DNA of 22,500 nt, from the NCBI RefSeq assembly GCF_030272615.1, contig NW_026729147.1, positions 27,501-50,000 of the forward strand, read 5' to 3'. The position numbers were made by a program, and so were the translations under genes. A model generated the notes under the pieces. The model saw only the letters and a program-made list of their open reading frames with translations, was not told the DNA's origin and made no database searches. How positions within the stretch are numbered: position 1 is the first letter of the stretch; each line of letters starts with the position of its first letter. Source of the stretch: Cryptomeria japonica. Taxonomy: Eukaryota; Streptophyta; Pinopsida; Cupressales; Cupressaceae. Positions 9,911 through 16,889 of this stretch are shown here, in pieces.

Positions 9911-10147
9911 GGTGCACCAAGGCGCTCGGTTTGCCCCGGGTGCGCACTTGGTGCAAGGTGGGCACCCAAAATAGGGATCAAGCACCAAAACACAAGTTTC
10001 GGGATGCAAAATGGGACCCAAGGACCACAAATGCGTTCCAAGACCCATGATGGGTCCACGAGAACAAAAATGTGTTCCGAGACTTAATAAACAAATATTG
10101 GGTTTTAGGAGAAGAAACATGCTCTGATGCCCAAAACGAGAATCGAC
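9911..10147. repeat. A-rich degenerate repeats
   Basis: The sequence shifts abruptly from GC-rich to A-rich. It contains loosely repeated units of about 37-40 bp with ATGGGACCCAAGGACCA and TGCGTTCCAAGACC (10013-10046), a diverged neighbour at 10046-10083, and a related unit at about 10193-10228 inside the duplicated block. No open frame of note and no gene is seen. Confidence 0.6.
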
Positions 10148-10824
10148 CCCGAAAAGGCCACAGGCCAAAAGTGGGATGCGAGACAAAAAAAAATGGGACC
10201 CGAGGACCAAAATTGGGTTCCCAGGTCGAAGACAGGGCAACCGGACAAGAAACGACCTCTAAGGCTCGAAATGAGTCCCGACGACTAAAACTTGACAAGA
10301 AGCACCCATCAGGCACCCAACTCGACACCCATGGGATGCCGACCCACCCGGGCTTCCACCTAGCACACCTTGGCACCCACCCACCCTCGCACCCAACCTC
10401 GCACCCAACTTAGCACCTTTGAACCCACATTGGCACTCACCCTGACCCTGGCACCTTGGAACCCACATTGGCACTCACCTTGACCCTGGCACCCACCTTT
10501 GCACTCACCTTGGGACCCACCCTGGCTCCCACCTCGGCACCCACCCAGACACCCACCTTGGTTCCTTGGCACCCACCTTGGATCCTTGGCACCCACCCCG
10601 ACACCCACCTTGGCACGCAACTTGGCTACTTGCCACCCACCTTGGCTCCTTGACGCCCACCCCGACAACCACCCCGTGACCTACCCTGGCTAGGGTTGGT
10701 GCACACCCACCCTGGTGCCCACCTTGGCACCCACCCTATGACCCACCTTGGCACGCACCTTAGTACCCACCCCGTTACCCACCCTAGGACCCACCCCGTG
10801 ACCCACCTTGGCCAGGGTGGGTGC
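10148..10824. repeat. Second copy of the 677-bp duplicated segment
   Basis: This is near-identical to 2225-2901 (two differences noted). Here the segment sits in natural context, with A-rich units before it and the cacccacctt minisatellite continuing after it for more than 1 kb. This is therefore the likelier source copy. Its right limit, 10824, falls within one base of the centre of a perfect 24-bp palindrome. Confidence 0.9.
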
Positions 10825-12010
10825 ACCCACCCTGGTGCCCACCTTGGCACCCACCCATCCTAGCACCCAGCCTGTGACCGGGCTTGGAACCCAACCTTGC
10901 ACCCGCACCCGTCTTGGCCAGTGTGGGTGCGCACCCATCCTGGCACCCACGTTGTGACACACCCTTTAACCCACGCACCCTAGCACCCACGTTGGCACCC
11001 ACCTTGGAACCCAACCTAGCAACTTGGCACCCACCCCGTGACCCACCTTGGCATCCACCATAGCAGTCGCCGACTTGGCACCCACCTCGGCACCCACCTT
11101 GACACTTGTGGACCCACCTTGCCACTCACCCTAGCATCGACCCATCCTAGCACCCACCCTGGCACCTTTGCACCCTAGCACTCACCCATCCTAGCACCTA
11201 ACCTGTGACCCACCTTGACACTCACCCTCGCACCCACCTTGGAACCCAACCTAGCACCCACCCACCCTGACACCAACCCTAGCACCTACCCACCCTTGCA
11301 CCCACCCTGTGACCCATCTTGGCACCCACCCATCCTACCACTCAACCTATCACCCACCTTCTCACCCACCTTGGCATCCACCTTAGCACCCACCCACACT
11401 GGCACCTTGGCACCCACCTCGGGCAAGGTGGGTGCACACCCACCCTGGCACCCAATTTAGAACCCACCGAGCATGTTACCCACCTTGGCACCCACATTGC
11501 AGCCCACCCTAGTACCCACCCTATGACCCACATTGGCATCCACACCCTAGCACCCAGGCACCTCGACACCCGCCTTGACACCCACCCTAGCACTGAACCT
11601 GTGACCCACCTTGGAACTCACCCTAGAACCCACCCACCCTGTGAACCACCTTGGCATCCACCTTAGCACCCACCCACCTTGGCACCCACTCTAGCACTCA
11701 CCCATCCTAACACCCAACTTGTTACCCACCTTGGCACCCGCCCTCGCGTCCACCTTGAAACCCACCCTAGCACCCACCCACGCAGGAGCCCACCTTGGCA
11801 CCCAACCTAACACCCACGCATCCTGGCACCCAACTTGTGACCCACCTTGGAACCCACCCTAGTACCCACCTTTGAACCCACTATATCACCAACCCACCTT
11901 GGCACCCACCCTATGACCCTCTTTGGAATCCACCCTAGCACGCACCCACCCTGGCACCCACCATGGAGCGCACCCTAGCACCCACCCACCTCGGCACGCA
12001 CCTCAACACC
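10290..12010. repeat. C/A-rich cacccacctt minisatellite
   Basis: About 1.7 kb consists of loosely repeated units of roughly 10-20 bp such as CACCCACCTTGG, CACCCACCCTGGC and CACCTTGGCACC. The plus strand is rich in C and A and poor in G. The minus strand therefore carries regularly spaced GGG tracts. Short G-rich interruptions on the plus strand, at about 10806-10822, 10913-10930 and 11421-11436, create dyads. Open frames give repetitive Thr/Pro/His or Gly/Val/Trp peptides without codon structure, so I do not call a gene. Confidence 0.85.
10812..10835. repeat. Perfect 24-bp palindrome
   Basis: The sequence reads the same on both strands: CCAGGGTGGGTG followed by its exact complement CACCCACCCTGG. 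It could extrude as a cruciform. Homology to the copy near 2.2-2.9 kb ends at its centre. Confidence 0.9.
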
Positions 12011-12214
12011 CACCTTGGTGTGCGCACTGCGCCAACCTCTCAAAGACCCTATGTGGTGCGCTCCAAAGTGTACACCTTTGGTGCGCTCCAAGGTGCGCAC
12101 CTTTGGTGCACACCGAGGTGCACACCAAAGTGTGCACCGAGGTGAGCACCAAAGTGCACTCCAGGGTGCACACCAAGGCGTGCACCTTTGGTGCGGTCAA
12201 TGCAAACGAATTCG
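12011..12214. repeat. Transition repeats before the promoter domain
   Basis: Short irregular units combine GTGCGCTCCAAGGTGCGCAC, GTGCACACC and CACCTTTGGTGCG. The end (CACCAAGGCGTGCACCTTTG, 12172-12191, then GTGCGGTCAA) recurs at about 12549 and, modified, at about 14011, each time just upstream of a promoter unit. It therefore looks like the ancestral left end of those units. Confidence 0.6.
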
Positions 12215-12279
12215 GAAGTTGGGGTCGATGTCCTAATCGCTGCTGCAGACTACACGTATGAGAATCGGACAAATAGCTT

Positions 12280-12289
12280 TATATAGGGG
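12280..12289 (+). promoter_or_regulatory. Pol I spacer-promoter motif 1
   Basis: TATATAGGGG, preceded by GAATCGGACAAATAGCTT. This copy has one extra T before the motif (GCTTTATATA), unlike all the others. The established plant Pol I start consensus is TATATA followed by A/G and GGG, with initiation expected at the A before the G run. Confidence 0.6.
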
Positions 12290-12436
12290 AGGTGTTGCGT
12301 TTGATGGGTCGACTCCCCTGGTTGTGTGCACTGCACCAACTTCAAAGACCCTGTCTTGTTTAAGAAGTCAAAAGTTGGGGTGGATGTCCTAATCATTGCT
12401 GCAGTCTACGCATGTATGAGAATCAGACAAATAGCT

Positions 12437-12446
12437 TATATAGGGG
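12437..12446 (+). promoter_or_regulatory. Pol I spacer-promoter motif 2
   Basis: TATATAGGGG after GAATCAGACAAATAGCT; the upstream block has A for G compared with copy 1. The downstream palindrome is altered to GTTGAC. Confidence 0.6.
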
Positions 12447-12656
12447 AGGTGTTGCATTCGGTGGGTTGACTCCCCTGGTTGTGCGCACTGCGCCAACCTC
12501 AAAGACCCCGCATAGCAGAAGAAGTCGGAAGTCGGATTTTGGTGAGCACCAAGGCGTGCACCTTTGGTGCGGTCAACGCAGACGAATTCAGAAGTTGGGG
12601 TGGATGTCCTAATCGTTGTTGCAGGCTACACATGTATGAGAATCAGACAAATAGCT

Positions 12657-12666
12657 TATATAGGGG
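12657..12666 (+). promoter_or_regulatory. Pol I spacer-promoter motif 3
   Basis: TATATAGGGG in the expanded 220-bp interval. The downstream pairing partner is weakened to CTCCC and the palindrome is GTCAAC. Confidence 0.6.
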
Positions 12667-12813
12667 AGGTGTTGGGTTTGATGGGTCAACTCCCTTGGTT
12701 GTGCGCATTACGCCAACCTCAAAGACCTTGTTTTCGTTAAGAAGTCAAAAGTTGGGGTCAATGTCCTAATGGCTCCTGCAGGCTACACATGTATGAGAAT
12801 CGGACAAATAGCT

Positions 12814-12823
12814 TATATAGGGG
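12814..12823 (+). promoter_or_regulatory. Pol I spacer-promoter motif 4
   Basis: TATATAGGGG with upstream GAATCGGACAAATAGCT and downstream GTCGAC. CTCCCC at 12847-12852 can pair with GGGGAG at 12820-12825. Confidence 0.6.
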
Positions 12824-12970
12824 AGGTGTTGGGTTTGATGGGTCGACTCCCCTGGTTGTGCGCATTACGTCAACCTCAAAGACCTTGTTTTCGTTAAGAA
12901 GTCAAAAGTTGGGGTCGATGTCCTAATTGCTCCTGTAGACTACACATGTATGAGAATCAGACAAATAGCT

Positions 12971-12980
12971 TATATAGGGG
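12971..12980 (+). promoter_or_regulatory. Pol I spacer-promoter motif 5
   Basis: TATATAGGGG exactly 157 bp after motif 4; the downstream palindrome is GTTGAC. Confidence 0.6.
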
Positions 12981-13127
12981 AGGTGTTGGGTTTGATGGGT
13001 TGACTCCCCTAGTTGTTCGCATTACACCAACCTCAAAGACCTTGTTTTCGTTTAGAAGCCGAAAGTTGGGGTCGATGTCCTAATTGCTCCTGCAGGCTAC
13101 GCATGTATGAGAATCAGACAAATAGCT

Positions 13128-13137
13128 TATATAGGGG
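13128..13137 (+). promoter_or_regulatory. Pol I spacer-promoter motif 6
   Basis: TATATAGGGG, the last of the 157-bp series. The next motif is 987 bp away because the 52-bp minisatellite intervenes. Confidence 0.6.
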
Positions 13138-13270
13138 AGGTGTTGGGTTTGATGGGTCGACTCCCCTGGTTGTGCGCATTGCGCCAACCTCAAAGACCCT
13201 GCATTGCGGATGAAGTCGAAAGTCAGAGTTTGGTGTGCTACAAGGTGTGGTCGAAGGTGCTCACCTAGGT

Positions 13271-13993
13271 GTGCACCTTTGGAGCACAGGAAAAGTGCCC
13301 TCCAAAAGTGCGCACCTTTGGAGTGCACAAAAGTGCCCTCCAAAAGTGCGCACCTTTGGAGCGCAGAAAAGTGCCCTCCAAAAAGTGCCCTCCAAAAGTG
13401 CGCACCTTTGGAGCGCAGAAAAGTGCCCTCCAAAAAGTGCCCTCCAAAAGTGCGCACCTTTGGAGCGCAGAAAAGTGCCCTCCAAAAAGTGCCCTCCAAA
13501 AGTGCGCACCTTTGGAGCGCAGAAAAGTGCCCTCCAAAAAGTGCCCTCCAAAAGTGCGCACCTTTGGAGCGCAGAAAAGTGCCCTCCAAAAAGTGCCCTC
13601 CAAAAGTGCGCACCTTTGGAGCGCAGAAAAGTGCCCTCCAAAAAGTGCCCTCCAAAAGTGCGCACCTTTGGAGCGCAGAAAAGTGCCCTCCAAAAAGTGC
13701 CCTCCAAAAGTGCGCACCTTTGGAGCGCAGAAAAGTGCCCTCCAAAAAGTGCCCTCCAAAAGTGCGCACCTTTGGAGCGCAGAAAAGTGCCCTCCAAAAA
13801 GTGCCCTCCAAAAGTGCGCACCTTTGGAGCGCAGAAAAGTGCCCTCCAAAAAGTGCCCTCCAAAAGTGCGCACCTTTGGAGCGCAGAAAAGTGCCCTCCA
13901 AAAAGTGCCCTCCAAAAGTGCGCACCTTTGGAGCGCAGAAAAGTGCCCTCCAAAAGTGCGCACCTTTGGAGCGCACAAAAGTGCCCTCCAAAA
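13271..13993. repeat. 52-bp minisatellite with 37/38-bp edge units
   Basis: Eleven units of 52 bp (13346-13917) appear identical by eye. Each has GTGCGCACCTTTGGAGCGCA followed by two GTGCCCTCCAAAA segments. Two shorter units with only one GTGCCCTCC segment lie on each side: 13271-13307 and 13308-13345 on the left, 13918-13955 and 13956-13993 on the right. The edge units carry substitutions. Since 52 is not a multiple of 3 and the unit lacks stops, long frames stay open on both strands; they are not genes. Confidence 0.95.
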
Positions 13994-14114
13994 GTGCGCA
14001 CTTTTGGTGCGCACCAAGGCGCTGGTTCGGTCGTTGCAGGCGAGTTCGGAAGTTGGGGTCGATGTCCTGAGCGGAGGTGCAAACTACACAGGTGTCGGAA
14101 TCGGACAAATAGCT

Positions 14115-14124
14115 TATATAGGGG
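14115..14124 (+). promoter_or_regulatory. Pol I spacer-promoter motif 7
   Basis: TATATAGGGG after GGAATCGGACAAATAGCT. The transcript would start AGGGGAGGTGTATGCTTCGA, different from copies 1-6 after the first ten bases. Confidence 0.6.
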
Positions 14125-14425
14125 AGGTGTATGCTTCGATGGGTCGACTCCCCAGGTTGAGCGCACCGCGCCAACCTCAAAGACCCTACGGTATGGATGA
14201 AGTCGGAAGTTGGGTCCGATGACCGATTCGATTAGTAGGTATGCTCATGAGGTCGGAATTTGGGTCCGATGACCTGCCATGTGCAGGAAGGCGAATGTTG
14301 ACACTGTGCGTTGCAAGGTGCACACCAAGGCGCTGGTGCGGTCTTTTTAGTCGAGTTCGGAAGTTGGGGTCGATGTCCTGATCGGAGGTGCAAGCTACAC
14401 AGGTGTGGGAATCGGACAAATAGCT

Positions 14426-14435
14426 TATATAGGGG
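14426..14435 (+). promoter_or_regulatory. Pol I spacer-promoter motif 8
   Basis: TATATAGGGG, 311 bp after motif 7; followed by GGGTCGACTCCCCGGG. Confidence 0.6.
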
Positions 14436-14736
14436 AGGTGTATGCTTCGTTGGGTCGACTCCCCGGGTTGAGCGCACCGCGCCAACCTCAAAGACCCTAC
14501 GGTATGGATGAAGTCGGAAGTTGGGTCCGATGACCGATTCGATATGTAGGCATACTCGCGAGGTCGGAATTTGGGTCCGATGACCTGCCACGTGCAGGAA
14601 GGCGAATGTTGGCACTGTGCGTTGCAAGGTGCGCACCAAGGCGCTGGTTCGGTCGTTGGAGGCGAGTTCGGAAGTTGGGGTCGATGTCTTGATCGGAGGT
14701 GCAAACTACACAGGTGTGGGAATCGGACAAATAGCT

Positions 14737-14746
14737 TATATAGGGG
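14737..14746 (+). promoter_or_regulatory. Pol I spacer-promoter motif 9
   Basis: TATATAGGGG, 311 bp after motif 8; the neighbourhood is nearly identical to motif 8. Confidence 0.6.
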
Positions 14747-15047
14747 AGGTGTATGCTTCGTTGGGTCGACTCCCCGGGTTGAGCGCACCGCGCCAACCTC
14801 AAAGACCCTACGGTATGGATGAAGTCGGAAGTTGGGTCCGATGACCGATTCGATATGTAGGCATACTCGCGAGGTCGGAATTTGGGTCCGATGACCTGCC
14901 ATGTGCAGGAAGGCGAATGTTGGGACTGTGCGTCGCAAGGTGCGCACCAAGGCGCTGGTGCCGTCGTTGCAGTCGAGTTCGGAAGTTGGGGTCGATGTCC
15001 TGGTCAGAGGTGCAAACTACACAGGTGTGGGAATCGGACAAATAGCT

Positions 15048-15057
15048 TATATAGGGG
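15048..15057 (+). promoter_or_regulatory. Pol I spacer-promoter motif 10
   Basis: TATATAGGGG, the last of the 311-bp series. The downstream partner is changed to CTCCCTGGG. Confidence 0.6.
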
Positions 15058-15164
15058 AGGTGTATGCTTCGATGGGTCGACTCCCTGGGTTGAGCGCACC
15101 GCGCCAACCTCAAAGACCCTACAGTATGGATGAAGTCGGAAGTTGGGTCCGATGACCGATTCGA

Positions 15165-15480
15165 TACGTAGGCATATTGGCGAGGTCTGAATTTGTGTCC
15201 GATGACCTGCCATGCGCAGGAAGGCGGAATTTGGGTCCGATGACCGAGTTGATGGCGTGCCATGCGCAGAAAGGCGGAATTTGGGTCCGATGACCGAGTT
15301 GATGTTGATGGCCCGCCATGCACAGGAAGGCGGAATTTGGGTCCGATGACCGATTTGAAGGCGTGCCATACGCAAAAAGGCGGAGTTTGGGTCCGATGAC
15401 CGAGTTGATATTGATGGCCCGCCATGCGCAGGAAGGCGGAATTTGGGTCCGATGACCTGACATACGCATGGAGTCCGACT
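15165..15480. repeat. Alternating 50/56-bp repeats
   Basis: CGGAATTTGGGTCCGATGAC or a variant starts at 15225, 15275, 15331, 15381 and 15437, so the step alternates 50, 56, 50, 56 bp. The longer step carries a GATGTT/GATATT insertion near GAGTTGATG. The units derive from the right half of the 311-bp repeat. No promoter motif is present. Confidence 0.85.
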
Positions 15481-15592
15481 CGGGGGCCGATGTTCGATTC
15501 GATGACTTGCATTGTGGGTAAAGTCGGAAGTTGTGGTCTTTGACCCGATTCGATGACCAGACTTCGGCTGCTTGAGAATCGGACAAATAACT

Positions 15593-15602
15593 TATATAGG
15601 GG
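15593..15602 (+). promoter_or_regulatory. Pol I promoter motif 11 (gene-proximal type)
   Basis: TATATAGGGG after GAATCGGACAAATAACT. GGGGAGG (15599-15605) can pair with CCTCCCC (15622-15628) and is followed by the stem-loop at 15643-15712. Confidence 0.6.
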
Positions 15603-15642
15603 AGGTAGTGTTCTCGAGCATCCTCCCCCCGTGCCCGTTTAT

Positions 15643-15712
15643 GTCGATTGATGCTGGTGCTCGACTGGTTGGAGCGCTCGGATGCAAAAATCTTGCACCA
15701 GGATTTATCGAT
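15643..15712 (+). other. Potential RNA stem-loop after promoter 11
   Basis: Arms 15643-15660 and 15695-15712 can form 16 of 18 pairs, two of them G-U. The 34-nt loop contains CGCTCGGAT (15675-15683). Paralogous structures follow promoters 12 and 13. Confidence 0.65.
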
Positions 15713-16033
15713 TGTGATGGACACGGCAAGTCTCCTGATTGCTATGCAGGAGCTCATCGTGAATCTCTATGCGGCCTTGGTATGGACTCGACCTGCGGAA
15801 TGGTTCGGCAATGGTAGTCGCTCCAACACGTCCTTGCAATGGCCACAGAGGTGATTCGACTAGAGCTCCAGTCTAGCTTTTGGGTTGCTTGGCGGACTGG
15901 TATAGCCGCGATCGAGTTCCGGCCATGAACGTTTTAGATAGCTCTTGGGCTTTCTGGGACGGAAGTCGGAAGTTTGGGCTGTTGTCCGATTTGATGACCA
16001 TTCTTCGGATGTGTGAGAATCGGACAAATAACT

Positions 16034-16043
16034 TATATAGGGG
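16034..16043 (+). promoter_or_regulatory. Pol I promoter motif 12 (gene-proximal type)
   Basis: TATATAGGGG, 441 bp after motif 11. The start continues GGGGACTG instead of GGGGAGG, and the downstream partner is correspondingly CAGCCCC (16060-16066) instead of CCTCCCC. Confidence 0.6.
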
Positions 16044-16075
16044 ACTGTGTTGTCTCACGCAGCCCCCTCCGTGCC

Positions 16076-16160
16076 CCTCTATCTCGACCGATGTTGGTGC
16101 TTGAAAGGGTTGGGATCGCTCGGATTTATAAACGTGCACCACCATTTGTCGAGTGTGAGG
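16076..16160 (+). other. Potential RNA stem-loop after promoter 12
   Basis: Arms 16076-16100 and 16136-16160 can form 20 of 25 pairs, one of them G-U. The 35-nt loop contains CGCTCGGAT (16117-16125). Confidence 0.65.
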
Positions 16161-16523
16161 GACGCGGCAGGTCTCCTAAATGCTATGCGGGCGCTCTCTG
16201 AGAATCTCTATCCGGCCTCGACACAGACTAGTCTTGCTGAATGGTTTGGCACTGGTAGTCGATCCAACACGTCGTTGTTGTGGCCGCCTAGGCGATTCGA
16301 TTCGAGCCCCCGTCTAGCTTTTGGGTTGCTTGGCGGATTTTGCCCTATCCGCAAGTGAGCTCGGTCCCTAAACGTTCGAGAAACCCGATTGCTATGCGCC
16401 GACTCTCTTTCTTGCGAGCCTCCATCTAGCTTTTGGGTCTCTACGGAACGGAAGTCGGAATCTGGGACCGTTGTTTGATTCGACGAGGCAGACTACGGTT
16501 GTGCGAGAATCGGACAAATAACT

Positions 16524-16533
16524 TATATAGGGG
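16524..16533 (+). promoter_or_regulatory. Pol I promoter motif 13, likely the 35S gene promoter
   Basis: This is TATATAGGGG after GAATCGGACAAATAACT, the last such motif before the window end. Initiation is expected at A16529 by analogy with other plants. It is chosen as gene promoter because nothing with this motif and upstream block occurs further downstream, and because a long strong stem-loop follows. Motifs 11 and 12 are almost as good by sequence, so the choice is an inference. Confidence 0.6.
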
Positions 16534-16560
16534 AGGTGTTGACTGGAGCATTCTCCCCCG

Positions 16561-16650
16561 TGCCCCTCTAACTCGACCAATGCTGGCGCTCGAACGGTGG
16601 TAGCGCTCGGATTTTCATTGAGCGCCAGCATTGGTCGATTTAGAGGGGCA
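16561..16650 (+). other. 31-bp near-perfect stem-loop in the early 5' ETS
   Basis: Arms 16561-16591 and 16620-16650 are complementary at 30 of 31 positions; the mismatch is C16572. The 28-nt loop contains CGCTCGGAT (16604-16612). It begins about 32 nt after the predicted start and would form in the nascent pre-rRNA. Confidence 0.9.
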
Positions 16651-16889
16651 TGCGAGATTCCCGAATGCTATGCGAGGGCTCTAACGGAAATGTCTATTGG
16701 TTTCGGTATGGATGCAATTGCGAGTGGTTCGGCAAAGGTAGTCGTTCCGATGCGTCCATGTCGTGGCCAAATCGATAATTCGATTTGAGCCCTCGTATAG
16801 CATTTGGGTCTCTCGATGTGATTCCGCATTCCAGTCCCTTTGGGCACTGCTTGAGCCGCATCCCAGGGGGTTCCCTTCCCAATAATCTG

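Larger units (their letters stand above)
12215..13220 (+). repeat. 157-bp promoter-bearing tandem repeats
   Basis: Six units start with GAAGTTGGGGTCGATGTCC or a variant. Each holds a TATATAGGGG start motif about 65 bp in, GGGTCGACTCCCC or a variant about 20 bp after it, then CAACCTCAAAGACC. Start motifs are at 12280, 12437, 12657, 12814, 12971 and 13128. Spacings are 157, 220, 157, 157 and 157 bp; the 220-bp interval has a 63-bp insertion around 12520-12590. This layout resembles the duplicated spacer promoters known from plant and animal rDNA. Confidence 0.85.
14049..15160 (+). repeat. 311-bp promoter-bearing tandem repeats
   Basis: Units start at 14049, 14360, 14671 and 14982 with GAAGTTGGGGTCGATGTCC or a close variant (GATGTCTT at 14671), the same start as the 157-bp units. 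They then hold a start motif, GGGTCGACTCCC, CAACCTCAAAGACCCTACGG, and an added right half with GGTCGGAATTTGGGTCCGAT. Start motifs are spaced exactly 311 bp apart (14115, 14426, 14737, 15048). The last unit runs into the 50/56-bp repeat. The 311-bp unit looks like the 157-bp unit plus roughly 154 bp of extra sequence. Confidence 0.9.
15481..16889 (+). repeat. Three gene-proximal promoter units (441-490 bp)
   Basis: Three diverged units carry start motifs at 15593, 16034 and 16524. They share GAGAATCGGACAAATAACTT upstream (ATAAC instead of ATAGC in the upstream arrays). Downstream, in order, come a GGGG/CCCC hairpin, a longer stem-loop, a GCTATGCGGG-type block, GGTAGTCG.TCC and GTCTAGCTTTTGGGT. 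They are less alike than the units of the upstream arrays, consistent with older or less homogenised copies. The region contains only short, unconvincing open frames. Confidence 0.8.

Noticed and set aside
10020-10150. A second 5S gene at the +575 position
   Set aside because: The sequence there is A-rich spacer with no A box or C box.
13271-13993. CRISPR-like regular array
   Set aside because: Units are contiguous and identical with no variable spacers, and the context is plant rDNA.
13080-14222. Open frames of 250-366 codons on both strands
   Set aside because: They are produced by the stop-free 52-bp repeat read in successive frames. Both strands are open at once and the peptides are pure repeats.
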